A stretch of DNA of 64,000 nucleotides from Leucobacter komagatae (GTDB lineage Bacteria > Actinomycetota > Actinomycetes > Actinomycetales > Microbacteriaceae), in contig NZ_JXSQ01000003.1 of the NCBI RefSeq assembly GCF_000834055.1, positions 1 through 64,000 on the forward strand, in the 5' to 3' direction. Below, piece by piece: positions 25,149 through 33,393 of the stretch. The notes beneath the pieces were generated by a model that saw nothing but the letters and a program-made list of their open reading frames with translations, made no database searches and had not been told where the DNA came from. Each line of letters begins with the position of its first letter. Positions within the stretch are counted from its first letter, which is position 1. The position numbers were made by a program, and so were the translations under genes.

Positions 25149-25805
25149 ATGGACGTCATCTTCGGGAACCTGGATCTCTGGGGGATCGCGATCAGGAACA
25201 CGCTGCTCGTGTTCGCCGCCGGCGGGGCCATCGCGCTCGTGCTCGGCATGATCGTCGGGGCCATGCGTGTTTCGCCCGTGCCCATCGCGCGCGGCGTCGG
25301 CACGGTGTACGTGAACATCATCCGTAACACACCACTGACGCTCGTGTTCTTCTTCTTCGTGCTCGGCTACCCGGCGCTCGGCTTCGGACGCGTAAACCTC
25401 ACGGTGCTCGGCATCGCCGCGATCGGCGTCTACACCGCCACCTACGTCGCAGAGGTCATCCGGGCCGGCATCAACACCGTCCCAGTGGGTCAGGCGGAGG
25501 CTGCACGAGCGATCGGGCTGCCGTTTGGGCAGGTCATGACCAGCGTCGTGCTTCCCCAATCATTCCGCTCGGTCGTGCCCCCAATGATGAGCGTCTTCAT
25601 CGCCCTGCTCAAGAACACCACCGTCGCAGCCGGCTTCTCGATCGCCGAGCTCGCCCAGCTTCGCGCAGCGATCAACGACTCCGGTGACCGGCCAGGCAGC
25701 CCCATGGAGGTTCTCCTCTGGGTCGCAGCCGTGTTCATCGCCATGGTGATGCTGCTCAGCCTCGTACAAAACCGGCTCGAGAAGAAATGGAGGATCGCGC
25801 GATGA
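25149..25805 (+). CDS. gluC: Glutamate ABC transporter permease
   Basis: This 218-residue permease of the His/Glu/Gln class has about five hydrophobic segments. The coupling loop is QAEAARAIGLPFGQVMTSVVLPQSFR. The N-terminal motif IRNTPLTLVFFFFVLGYPAL is typical for GluC-type subunits. The start follows GGAAG, and its stop overlaps the gluD ATG. It should pair with GluD to form the membrane channel. Confidence 0.92.
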   Translation: MDVIFGNLDLWGIAIRNTLLVFAAGGAIALVLGMIVGAMRVSPVPIARGVGTVYVNIIRNTPLTLVFFFFVLGYPALGFGRVNLTVLGIAAIGVYTATYVAEVIRAGINTVPVGQAEAARAIGLPFGQVMTSVVLPQSFRSVVPPMMSVFIALLKNTTVAAGFSIAELAQLRAAINDSGDRPGSPMEVLLWVAAVFIAMVMLLSLVQNRLEKKWRIAR

Positions 25806-26725
25806 CCACCTCAGTGCTCTACGACGTCCCCGGCCCGAAAGCGATCCTGCGCAACCGCATTCTCGCGGTCCTCACGATCCTCGTGGTCGGCGGGCTGATC
25901 GCATTCGTGCTCTACCGCTTCTACCTCACCGGCCAGTTCACGGCCCAAAAGTGGGGCCTGTTCACCTACGCGTCGATCTGGGAGCAGATTCTCGCGGCCC
26001 TCGGCAAGACGCTCGCGGCCTTCGCTGTCGCGGCTGTGTTCAGCCTCGTGCTCGGTCTCGTGCTCGCCATCGGGCGGCTCTCAGACCACGCATGGGTGCG
26101 GATTCCCGTCACGACCGTGACAGAGCTGTTCCGTGCCATGCCCGTGCTCATCATGATGATGCTCCTGTACTACGGACTTCCGTCAGTCGGGATCAAGATG
26201 GACCCGTACTGGGCCGTCGTGATCGCCCTCGTCGCCTACAACGGGTCAGTGCTCGCCGAGGTACTCCGAGCGGGCATCGAGTCCCTCTCGAAGGGGCAGA
26301 AGGAGGCCGGCTACGCGATCGGGCTGCGTAAGAGCGGCGTGATGCGGCTCATCCTCATGCCACAGGCCATCCGCGCCATGCTTCCGGTGATCATCTCCCA
26401 GCTCGTCGTGACCATGAAGGACACCGCGCTCGGATTCATCATCACCTACCCAGAGCTGTTGTACCTTGCGAAGCAGTTCAGCAGCAACGTCCAGTTCGGC
26501 AGGCCGCTCTTGCAGTCCGCGTTCGTCATCGGCGGCATCTACATCCTGATGTGCTTTATCCTCTCCGGCGTCGCGCAACTCGTGGAGCGGCGACTCCGCA
26601 GCAGCTCGCGGGGCCAGTCTGGCGAGGCGACACCGACAGGCACCGTTCCCGTGCAGCCGGACGATCCGCGCATGCACGAGGGTGGGACCGTTACCGAGGT
26701 ACTCTCGGTGCAGCGGAAACGATAG
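25802..26725 (+). CDS. gluD: Glutamate ABC transporter permease
   Basis: This permease of about 307 residues starts at ATG 25802, which overlaps the gluC stop as ATGA with GGAGG about nine bases upstream; an ATG at 25787 would add five residues. It has about five membrane segments and the coupling loop KEAGYAIGLRKSGVMRLILM followed by PQAIR. The C-terminal 45 residues are hydrophilic and Gly/Arg/Pro-rich, longer than usual for the class. A strong terminator follows, closing the operon. Confidence 0.92.
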   Translation: MTTSVLYDVPGPKAILRNRILAVLTILVVGGLIAFVLYRFYLTGQFTAQKWGLFTYASIWEQILAALGKTLAAFAVAAVFSLVLGLVLAIGRLSDHAWVRIPVTTVTELFRAMPVLIMMMLLYYGLPSVGIKMDPYWAVVIALVAYNGSVLAEVLRAGIESLSKGQKEAGYAIGLRKSGVMRLILMPQAIRAMLPVIISQLVVTMKDTALGFIITYPELLYLAKQFSSNVQFGRPLLQSAFVIGGIYILMCFILSGVAQLVERRLRSSSRGQSGEATPTGTVPVQPDDPRMHEGGTVTEVLSVQRKR

Positions 26726-26727
26726 CG

Positions 26728-26757
26728 AAACGGGGCTCCGCGTGCGGGGCCCCGTTT
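26728..26757 (+). terminator. Terminator of the glutamate transport operon
   Basis: AAACGGGGC...GCCCCGTTT with an inner CCGC/GCGG stem gives a 14-bp hairpin with one wobble pair and a 2-nt loop. It begins 3 nt after gluD and ends in TTT. This is a convincing intrinsic terminator. Confidence 0.8.
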
Positions 26758-26836
26758 GCTGTGCCCGGCTCCGCCCCGCCCCGCTTCACCCCGCGCCGCC
26801 GGTACGATCAGTGCCACCCGTGAAAGGTCACAGCCG

Positions 26837-27669
26837 ATGAGTCTGCATGCCGTCTCCCTCGCTGCGCCCTTGACACTCCCGCTCACGCCGGATGGGCTCG
26901 GCTGGGGCGGCATACTGCTGCTCGTGCTCGCGGCGTTCGCCGCAGGGTGGGTGGACGCAGTTGTCGGCGGTGGCGGGCTGATCCAGCTTCCCGCCCTGCT
27001 GCTCGTGCCGGGAATCACCCCGGTACAGGCCCTCGCGACGAACAAGCTCGCTTCCGTGTTCGGCACAGCGGCAAGTAGCGTGAGCTATTACCGGAGCGTG
27101 CGGCCGAGCCTCCAGACGGCGCTGCCAATGGCCGCTGTCGCGCTGCTCGCCGCCGTTGGCGGGGCCTCACTCGCGGCGTTCCTGCCAGCGGAGGTGTTCA
27201 AGCCGATCATCATGGTCGCGCTGGTGGTCGTCGCGCTCATCACGATTTTTAAGCCCGCACTCGGGGCCGTCACCAAGCTCAAGTACTCGGGCGCTCGGCA
27301 CGTGGTGCTCGCGGGCGTCGCCGGCGCAGCGATTGGCTTCTACGATGGCCTGATCGGGCCGGGCACGGGCACCTTCCTCGTGATCGCGCTCGTTGCGCTG
27401 CTCGGCTACGACTTCCTCATGGCAAGCGCCCAGGCGAAGATCGTGAACTTTGCGACGAACCTTGGCGCGCTCATCCTGTTCATCCTCTCGGGGCGGTGCT
27501 CTGGCCCCTCGGCCTCATCATGGCGGTCGCGAACGTTGCCGGCAGCGTGCTCGGTTCCCGGATGGCCATCGCGCGCGGCGCGAAGTTCGTCAGGATCCTC
27601 TTCCTCATTATCGTCGCCGCGCTTGTCGTGAAGCTCGGCTTCGACGTGTGGGGCGACCTTTCGTCCTAG
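26837..27669 (+). pseudogene. TSUP (TauE/SafE) family permease, frameshifted
   Basis: The N-terminal about 218 codons from ATG 26837 (MSLHAVSLAAP) encode a TSUP permease with the paired signatures GWVDAVVGGGGLIQLPALLL and GFYDGLIGPGTGTF. After FILSG at about 27489-27492 the frame breaks. The correct continuation (AVLWPLGLIMAVANVAGSVL ... GFDVWGDLSS) is in another frame and ends at TAG 27669. Restoring one G to the GGGG run (as GGGGG) joins the two halves perfectly. The rest of the gene is intact, so this is either a recent mutation or a homopolymer sequencing error. The family moves sulfonates, sulfite or other anions. The length after correction, about 278 residues, is normal. Confidence 0.8.
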
Positions 27670-27670
27670 G

Positions 27671-27879
27671 CCACCCGCCCGGGGCTTCCGCCCGGGGCTT
27701 CCGCCCGGGGCCCCCGGGGCCCCCGACCTCGGCTCCCGGGCCCCCGCCAGCCCGCGCCCGCCCGCCCGCCGGCGATACTGAGGAGATCTGCGATTCCTAG
27801 GCCAAATCTGCGCGATTTGGTGTGAGGATGTGCATTTTTCAGATCTATCGCCGCGGGCGGGCGCCCCGAAGCCCCGAAA
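27671..27879. repeat. GC-rich tandem repeats plus long imperfect palindrome
   Basis: CCCGGGGCTTCCG is repeated in tandem near 27677-27712, followed by C/G-only tracts. A large imperfect palindrome follows, with arms at about 27757-27790 and 27840-27865. The left arm (GCCCGCCCGC...GGCGATA, a 6-nt bulge, AGATCTG) pairs with CAGATCTATCGCC... on the right. A small inner hairpin CCAAATC-tgcgc-GATTTGG sits at the centre. It lies between the end of the TSUP gene and the end of the convergent CBS gene. The function is unknown; a bidirectional terminator or REP/MITE-like element are possibilities. Confidence 0.55.
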
Positions 27880-28935
27880 CTATGCCACAGCCCGGTGTCT
27901 CCAGGTTGCGTCCTGCACCTCACCGATGAGTTCCTCAACGATGTCCTCGAGAAACACGATGCCTGTGGCCACGCCGTGAGCGTCGGTGACCCGAGCGAGG
28001 TGGCTGCCGTCCGAGCGCATCTGCGCGAGGGCATCCTCGAGATCGAGCGAGGCTGGCACGTCCGCGAGTGCGCGCAGCCTAGTCTGGGGGATCGGTTCGT
28101 CGCGCTGCTCGGCTGAGCCGAGGTCGAGCACGTCCTTGAGGTGCACGTAGCGTGCGGGGGCACCGTCGGGCGCAGCGAGCACGAACCTGGAGAAGCCGTG
28201 GGCGGCGACGGCGAGCTGCACGTCCCTCGGGGTCGCAGCAGCTGGCAGCACGACGAGCTCGCTGAACGGCAGCTCGACCTCCGCCGCCGTCTTCTCGGTG
28301 AAGTCGAACGCCGCCGACACCGTGCCGGACGCATCGACGAGGGTGCCCTCAATCGTCGACTGCTCGACGATGTTCGCGACCTCGTCGAGCGTGAACGCGC
28401 TCGTTGCCTCATCCTTCGGTGTCACGCGGAAGAGCCGGAGGATGCTGTTTGCGACCCAGTTCAGCGCCCGGATGAGCGGGCTCACGATCTTCGAGACGAA
28501 CACGAGCGGGGGAGCGAGCAGCAGCGCCGCCCGGTCGGGCACGGAGAACGCCATATTTTTCGGGATCATCTCACCGAACACGACGTGCAGGAATGTGACG
28601 AGGGCAAGCGCAACACCGAAGGCAACGCCCGTGACCATCGCAGGGGTGAGGCCGGTCCAGGCGAGCGGCACCTCGAGAATGTGCTTGATCGCCGGCTCAG
28701 AGACGTTCAGGATGAGCAGCGAGCAGACGGTGATGCCGAGCTGGCTCGTTGCGAGCATGAGGGTGGCGTGTTCCATCGCCCACAGCGTGGTCTTCGCTGA
28801 GCGGCTTCCCGCGGCTGCCCGCGGTTCGATCTGGGATCGGCGGGCGGAGATCACCGCGAACTCTGCGCCAACGAAGAACGCGTTCAAGGCGAGCAGCACA
28901 AACAGCCAGACCAGGCCGGGCACGTATTCGCTCAT
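27880..28935 (-). CDS. CNNM/DUF21 plus CBS-domain membrane protein, short form
   Basis: This 351-residue protein has an N-terminal DUF21/CNNM membrane domain with three to four hydrophobic segments (VWLFVLLALNAFFVGAEFAV) and the EMIPKNMAFSVP motif. Two CBS domains follow. It ends after the second CBS domain and so lacks the CorC_HlyC domain that its upstream neighbour has. It overlaps that neighbour by 4 nt, so they are probably translated together and may form a heteromeric Mg2+/Co2+ efflux or transport complex. The activity is inferred from the family. Confidence 0.88.
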   Translation of the reverse strand: MSEYVPGLVWLFVLLALNAFFVGAEFAVISARRSQIEPRAAAGSRSAKTTLWAMEHATLMLATSQLGITVCSLLILNVSEPAIKHILEVPLAWTGLTPAMVTGVAFGVALALVTFLHVVFGEMIPKNMAFSVPDRAALLLAPPLVFVSKIVSPLIRALNWVANSILRLFRVTPKDEATSAFTLDEVANIVEQSTIEGTLVDASGTVSAAFDFTEKTAAEVELPFSELVVLPAAATPRDVQLAVAAHGFSRFVLAAPDGAPARYVHLKDVLDLGSAEQRDEPIPQTRLRALADVPASLDLEDALAQMRSDGSHLARVTDAHGVATGIVFLEDIVEELIGEVQDATWRHRAVA

Positions 28936-30296
28936 CGGGTTGCCTCCGCGTGATCAGTGTGTGTGGTCGCCGATTGCCGGGGCGTGCCGGTGCTGGTGTG
29001 GGGGGTGAAGCGGAGCAGTGCGAGGCGGGCACCGGTCATCGCCTCGACGCGCAATGCGCCCGCCTCAATATTGACTTCTTCGCCGACGTCGGGAATGCGT
29101 TCGAGCGTTGCGAGGAGGAACCCAGCCACGGTCTCGTAGTCGTCACTTTCTGGCACGCGGATCTTCGCCCGCGACCACAGCTCGTCTGGCCGCAGCGCCG
29201 GGTTGAAGAGAACGGACTCGCCCTCGGAAACGATGTCGCCCGTGAGCGCTGCTGGGTCGTCGTGTTCGTCGAGTAGCTCGCCGAGGAGCTCCTCGATGAG
29301 GTCTTCGAGCGTGACAATGCCGGCGGTGCCGCCGTGCTCGTCGACGACGACCGCGATTTGGTAGCCGCGCCCGCGGAGCATGCCGAGCAGTGTGTCGGCG
29401 CCGGCCGATTCTGGCACGCGCAGCAGTTCGGATGTGATTGCCGTGATTGGCGTCTCTGCGCGGCGCTCGTCGGCGACCGCGTAGGCGGCCTTGACGTGCG
29501 CGATGCCGATTACGTCGTCGATGTCGTCGGCAAAGACTGGGAAGCGCGAGTGGCCCGTCTCGATCGAGGCGGAGATCACGTCGCCGGCGCTCGCCGTGTT
29601 GGGGAGGAACGCGACGCGCACGCGTGGCGTCATGACCTCGTCCGCGGTGCGTGAGGAGAACGTGAGCGTGCGGTGGAGCATGTCGGCATCGTTTTCGTCG
29701 AGCAACCCCTCGGTCGCCGACCGGCGGATGAGGTACCCGAGCTCTTCAGCGCTGCGGGCGGCCGACAGCTCCTCCTTTGGCTCAATGCCGAAGGAACGGA
29801 TCACGCGGTTCGCAGTCCCGTTGAAGAACATGATGATGGGGCGCAAGAGGAACGTGAAGGCGAGCTGGAATGGCACGACGATCTTCGCGGTCGCGAGCGG
29901 GACGGCCAGCGCGAAGTTTTTCGGTACGAGCTCGCCGACGATCATCGAGAACAGCGTGGCTAAGACGATCGCTACCACCGTGCCGACAGCGGATATGAGC
30001 CCCTCTGGCACGCCGAGGTCGCCGAGCGGCTCACGGAGGAGCGAGCTGATGGCAGGCTCAAACGTGAAGCCGGCGAGCAGGGTGGTGAGCGTGATGCCGA
30101 GCTGTGCACTCGAGAGGTGGGTCGAGGTGACCCGCAGCGCCGAGATTGTCGGGCGGAGCCCCTTCTCGCCCTGCGCCTGGCGACGCTCAAGGTCGCTGCG
30201 GTTGAGGTTGACGAGGGCGAACTCGGAGGCCACGAAGAATCCCGTGCCAACCGTGAGGAGCACGCCGATGACGATGCCCCAGAAGTCGGTGATCAA
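28932..30296 (-). CDS. CNNM/CorC family protein with CBS and CorC_HlyC domains
   Basis: This 454-residue protein has a DUF21 membrane domain (about residues 1-190, with GELVPKNFALAVP), two CBS domains including DEHGGTAGIVTLEDLIEELL, and a C-terminal CorC_HlyC domain of about 80 residues (PDVGEEVNIEAGALRVEAMT). Such proteins take part in Mg2+/Co2+ homeostasis. It is the first gene of a two-gene operon with the short form at 27880. An AT-rich dyad is found about 55 nt upstream of the start. Confidence 0.9.
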   Translation of the reverse strand: MITDFWGIVIGVLLTVGTGFFVASEFALVNLNRSDLERRQAQGEKGLRPTISALRVTSTHLSSAQLGITLTTLLAGFTFEPAISSLLREPLGDLGVPEGLISAVGTVVAIVLATLFSMIVGELVPKNFALAVPLATAKIVVPFQLAFTFLLRPIIMFFNGTANRVIRSFGIEPKEELSAARSAEELGYLIRRSATEGLLDENDADMLHRTLTFSSRTADEVMTPRVRVAFLPNTASAGDVISASIETGHSRFPVFADDIDDVIGIAHVKAAYAVADERRAETPITAITSELLRVPESAGADTLLGMLRGRGYQIAVVVDEHGGTAGIVTLEDLIEELLGELLDEHDDPAALTGDIVSEGESVLFNPALRPDELWSRAKIRVPESDDYETVAGFLLATLERIPDVGEEVNIEAGALRVEAMTGARLALLRFTPHTSTGTPRQSATTHTDHAEATR

Positions 30297-30350
30297 TGCT
30301 CACCCCGCATTCGAACCGCGCGTCGCGGCTGGGTCGGGGTGAGCCAGGGT

Positions 30351-30380
30351 CTATGACAATCATCCATACATCGATCATAG
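30351..30380. promoter_or_regulatory. AT-rich dyad upstream of the CNNM/CorC operon
   Basis: CTATGA and TCATAG are 18 bp apart, and the space between is AT-rich within an otherwise GC-rich intergenic stretch (30297-30499). On the minus strand TATGAT could serve as a -10. An operator or promoter is possible; the rest of the gap shows nothing recognisable. Confidence 0.3.
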
Positions 30381-30499
30381 AAAAAGCAGGGGCGTCGAAA
30401 ACTGTGACTTCGCCTCGAACCTTGAGTTCCCACAGGCGCTGCGTGGTGTTCGCGGCCTGTCACGCGCAGCCGTGGGAGCGGGCGCGCGAAAGTGTGGCG

Positions 30500-30952
30500 C
30501 TACACGGGGATGCGGATCGCGCCGGCGCCCGTGTCGCCGAGCTCGTCGTCTGGGTTGAGGAGTGAGCACGCCTTCATCGAGAGGCAACCGCAGCCGATGC
30601 AGCCGGTGAGCTCCTTCTCGAGCTGTTCGATGCCGCGCCGGCGGCGTTCGAGGACCTTCTTCCACTCGCGCGAGGCCCGCTGCCAGTCTTCGTGGGTCGG
30701 CGGGCTCGATAGTGGCACGTTCTCGAACGCATCCTTCACGTCTTCGAGCGGGATGCCGAGGCGCTTTGCGACCGAGATGAGCGCGACGCGGCGCAGCATG
30801 TAGCGCGGGAAGCGGCGCTGGTTGCCTGCGGTGCGCTGCGACGCGATGAGTTCGAGGCGCTCGTAGTAGTGCAGCGCTGAGACGGGCACGCCCGTGCGGC
30901 GGCTCATCTCACCGATGCTCAGGAGTTCCTCTGGACTGTGAAGCTGCTCCAT
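30500..30952 (-). CDS. soxR: SoxR redox-sensing transcriptional activator
   Basis: This 150-residue protein of the MerR family begins with the winged helix LLSIGEMSRRTGVPVSALHY and has YYERLELI in the wing. The C-terminal cluster-binding motif CIGCGCLSMKAC (Cys-x2-Cys-x-Cys-x5-Cys) is exactly the SoxR [2Fe-2S] site. Oxidation of the cluster, by redox-cycling compounds or superoxide, activates transcription. ATG 30952 has GGAGG upstream. It is divergent from the ferredoxin operon, and a perfect SoxR box sits between them, so it almost certainly regulates that operon and perhaps itself. Confidence 0.94.
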   Translation of the reverse strand: MEQLHSPEELLSIGEMSRRTGVPVSALHYYERLELIASQRTAGNQRRFPRYMLRRVALISVAKRLGIPLEDVKDAFENVPLSSPPTHEDWQRASREWKKVLERRRRGIEQLEKELTGCIGCGCLSMKACSLLNPDDELGDTGAGAIRIPV

Positions 30953-30977
30953 GTTTCGCCTCCAACACGCAGTGGGC

Positions 30978-31008
30978 TTGACCTCAACCTAACTTGAGGT
31001 TTTAGCAT
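30978..31008 (+). promoter_or_regulatory. SoxR box within a 19-bp-spacer promoter of the ferredoxin operon
   Basis: ACCTCAA and TTGAGGT (30981-31000) form a perfect 7-bp inverted repeat with a 6-nt centre, matching the E. coli soxS SoxR site. It lies between -35 TTGACC (30978-30983) and -10 TAGCAT (31003-31008), which are exactly 19 bp apart, the over-long spacing that SoxR/MerR activators correct by DNA distortion. The promoter points toward the ferredoxin gene. Confidence 0.9.
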
Positions 31009-31057
31009 AGCTGATGTGCCTCCGAGGTGGGGGCTCACCTGGATTAGGGGGAAAGCC

Positions 31058-31387
31058 GTGACGTATGTCATTGCGCTGCCGTGCGTAGATCTGAAAGACC
31101 GAGCGTGTGTCGACGAGTGCCCCGTCGACTGCATCTATGAGGGGGACCGGATGCTCTACATCCACCCCGACGAGTGCGTCGACTGCGGTGCGTGCGAACC
31201 GGTGTGCCCCGTCGAGGCCATCTACTACGAAGACGATCTGCCGGGCGAATGGCAGGACTACTACGGAGCGAACGTCGAGTTCTTCGACGCAGTCGGATCC
31301 CCAGGAGGCGCCGCCCGAACCGGGCTCATCCCCGGGGACCACCCGCTCATCGCTGCGCTACCACCACAGGAGAGTGTTCTCGCATGA
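31058..31387 (+). CDS. fdxA: Seven-iron ferredoxin FdxA
   Basis: This protein of about 109 residues starts at GTG 31058 (VTYVIALPC). It has a Cys pattern for a 3Fe-4S cluster (PCVDLKDRAC..EC) and a 4Fe-4S cluster (CVDCGACEPVC), as in actinobacterial FdxA. The tail (about 50 residues, DDLPGEWQDYY) is also typical. It is the first gene of the SoxR-controlled operon and overlaps the reductase gene by 4 nt, so the two form an NADPH-to-ferredoxin electron pair. A GTG start is preferred because it follows GGGGGAAAG and matches the homologous N-terminus. Confidence 0.93.
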   Translation: MTYVIALPCVDLKDRACVDECPVDCIYEGDRMLYIHPDECVDCGACEPVCPVEAIYYEDDLPGEWQDYYGANVEFFDAVGSPGGAARTGLIPGDHPLIAALPPQESVLA

Positions 31388-32751
31388 CCCACACCCGAAC
31401 CGTCGCGATCATCGGGGCCGGCCCAGCCGGCGTCTACGCGGCAGACATTCTGCTGAGCCGCGACGAGGAGGTGCGGATCGACCTGTTCGAGAAGCTCCCA
31501 GCCCCGTACGGGCTCGTGCGCTACGGCGTCTCGCCCGACCACCCGCGCATCAAGAAGATCCAGGACGCGCTGCACGTCGTGCTCGAGAACCCGCGGATCC
31601 GCCTCGTGTGCAACGTCGAGATCGGCGTTGACGTCACGATCGATGAGCTGCGCGAGGCCTACGACGGCGTCGTGATCGCGACGGGCGCGGACCGCGACGT
31701 CGACCTGCGCGTCCCCGGGGCCGAGCTGCCCGGTTCCTTCGGCGGTGCTGACTTCGTTGCCTGGTACGACGGCCACCCCGACGCGCCGACGGAGTGGCCG
31801 CTCGACGCTGAGGCGGTCGCGGTGATCGGCGCAGGCAACGTCGCGCTCGACGTCGCACGCATGATCATCACGCACCCCGAGCAGCTCACCCAGACCGACA
31901 TTCCCGATCACGTCGAAGCCGCGTTCAGGCAGAACCCGGTGCGCGACCTGCACCTCCTCATTCGCCGCGGGCCTGCAGACGTGCGGTTCTCCCCGATGGA
32001 GCTCCGCGAGCTTGGCGCACGCGACGACGTCGACGTGATCGTCGACCCCGCCGACATGCTGCTCGACGACCACGCCAAGCGGATGATCGCGCAGTTCAAC
32101 CAGCGCAAGATCATCATGCGCACGCTCGAGGAGTGGGCGAACATCGACCCTGCGACCCGCACAGCCTCCCGCCGCGTGCACCTGCACTTCTACCAGCAGC
32201 CAGCCAGGATTCTCGGCGAGGATCGCGTGACCGCGATCGAGATGGAGCGCACCCAGCCAGACGAGCTCGGCCGCATCACCGGCACTGGCGAGACCGTCCA
32301 GCACAACGTTGGTGCCGTCTACCGCACCATCGGCTACCGATCCACCCCCGTGCCAGGGGTGCCGTTCGACGACGCGAGCGGCACGATCCCCGACAGCGCC
32401 GGGCGCGTGCTCGACGACGCGGGCGAGCCCATCCCTGGGCTCTACGCGACCGGGTGGATCAGGCGCGGGCCCGTCGGCCTCATCGGCTCCACGAAGTCTG
32501 ACGCTTCGGAAGCCATCGCGAGCATGCTCGTCGACTTCGCCGAGCGGGAGGAACACGGCGGGGGATCCGCCACGTCAAGCGCCGCCGACGCGCTCTGCGA
32601 GCGGCTTAGCCACTCGGTCTGCTGGGACGGGTGGCTGCGCATCGACGCGGCCGAGCGCGCCCTCGGCGCCGAGCGCGGGCGAGAGCGAACCAAGATCGTC
32701 AACCGCGAAGAACTGCTTGAACACGCACGAGAAATGGAGCGAGCGAAATGA
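31384..32751 (+). CDS. fprA: NADPH-ferredoxin reductase FprA
   Basis: This 455-residue flavoprotein has an N-terminal FAD-binding motif (VAIIGAGPAGVYAAD) and an NADP-binding segment (VAVIGAGNVALDVARM). The conserved block YGLVRYGVSPDHPRIK matches actinobacterial FprA. ATG 31384 overlaps fdxA as ATGA, which argues for coupled synthesis. It likely oxidises NADPH and reduces FdxA, giving a supply of low-potential electrons under redox stress. The 3' end overlaps the flavin-reductase gene by 4 nt. Confidence 0.93.
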   Translation: MTHTRTVAIIGAGPAGVYAADILLSRDEEVRIDLFEKLPAPYGLVRYGVSPDHPRIKKIQDALHVVLENPRIRLVCNVEIGVDVTIDELREAYDGVVIATGADRDVDLRVPGAELPGSFGGADFVAWYDGHPDAPTEWPLDAEAVAVIGAGNVALDVARMIITHPEQLTQTDIPDHVEAAFRQNPVRDLHLLIRRGPADVRFSPMELRELGARDDVDVIVDPADMLLDDHAKRMIAQFNQRKIIMRTLEEWANIDPATRTASRRVHLHFYQQPARILGEDRVTAIEMERTQPDELGRITGTGETVQHNVGAVYRTIGYRSTPVPGVPFDDASGTIPDSAGRVLDDAGEPIPGLYATGWIRRGPVGLIGSTKSDASEAIASMLVDFAEREEHGGGSATSSAADALCERLSHSVCWDGWLRIDAAERALGAERGRERTKIVNREELLEHAREMERAK

Positions 32752-33326
32752 ATCACGATACGAGCGCAGGCACCGACCGCGAGGTGAGCGAGGTGAGCGA
32801 AGTGCTCGCGAACGCGGCAGCCGAGCACGCTGCAGAACTCGCGAACGACTTCAAGGCTGCGTTCCGCTACCACCCGGCAGGCGTCGCCCTCATCACCGCA
32901 GCGACGCCGGAGGGGCCCGTCGGCCTCACCGCGTCGAGCGTCGCCTCGGTCTCCGTCGAACCCGCCTCCCTCGTGTTCTCCGTCACCCGCACCACGGGAA
33001 GCGCTGGCCTGATCCTCGCCGCCGACACCTTCCTCGTGCACCTGCTCGACGCGCGGCACGCAGGCGTCGCGCAGGAGTTCGCGGTCTCGGGTGGCGAGCG
33101 CTTCACGCAGCGGCAGGGATGGAGCACCTTGCCGACGGGCGAGCCGCACCTCGCCGGCGTGCGCTCGGCGCTGCGCGCCCGGTCGATGCAGCAGATCCCC
33201 GTCGGCGCATCGATGCTCGTGGTTGCCGAGGTGCTCGAGATCCACACCGCGAACGGGGAGCCAGTCGCAGCCGAGGCGATGGCCTACCGCGACCGCGCGT
33301 TCACCAGGCTTGGCGAGCGGCTCTAG
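32748..33326 (+). CDS. Flavin reductase-domain protein
   Basis: This 192-residue protein matches the FMN-binding flavin reductase (HpaC-like) domain, with FRYHPAGVALITAATPEGPV at the N-terminus, TASSVASVSVEPASLVFSV, and a later AYRDRAFTRLG. The first 33 residues are an acidic/Ala-rich extension. The family reduces free FMN/FAD with NAD(P)H or acts as a monooxygenase partner. It is third in the SoxR operon, overlapping fprA, so it may help turn over flavins or redox-active compounds. Confidence 0.88.
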   Translation: MNHDTSAGTDREVSEVSEVLANAAAEHAAELANDFKAAFRYHPAGVALITAATPEGPVGLTASSVASVSVEPASLVFSVTRTTGSAGLILAADTFLVHLLDARHAGVAQEFAVSGGERFTQRQGWSTLPTGEPHLAGVRSALRARSMQQIPVGASMLVVAEVLEIHTANGEPVAAEAMAYRDRAFTRLGERL

Positions 33327-33393
33327 CGCCCCGACCGCACCCGGCCGCGAACCCACAACCGACCCACACACCGTCAACGAAAGGAACACTCAC

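Noticed and set aside
27671-27879. CRISPR-like repeats
   Set aside because: The short tandem CCCGGGGCTTCCG copies are adjacent without unique spacers, and no cas genes are near.
31261-32556. 431-residue minus-strand frame
   Set aside because: It is antisense to fprA, which has complete FAD and NADP motifs; the composition is that of a shadow.
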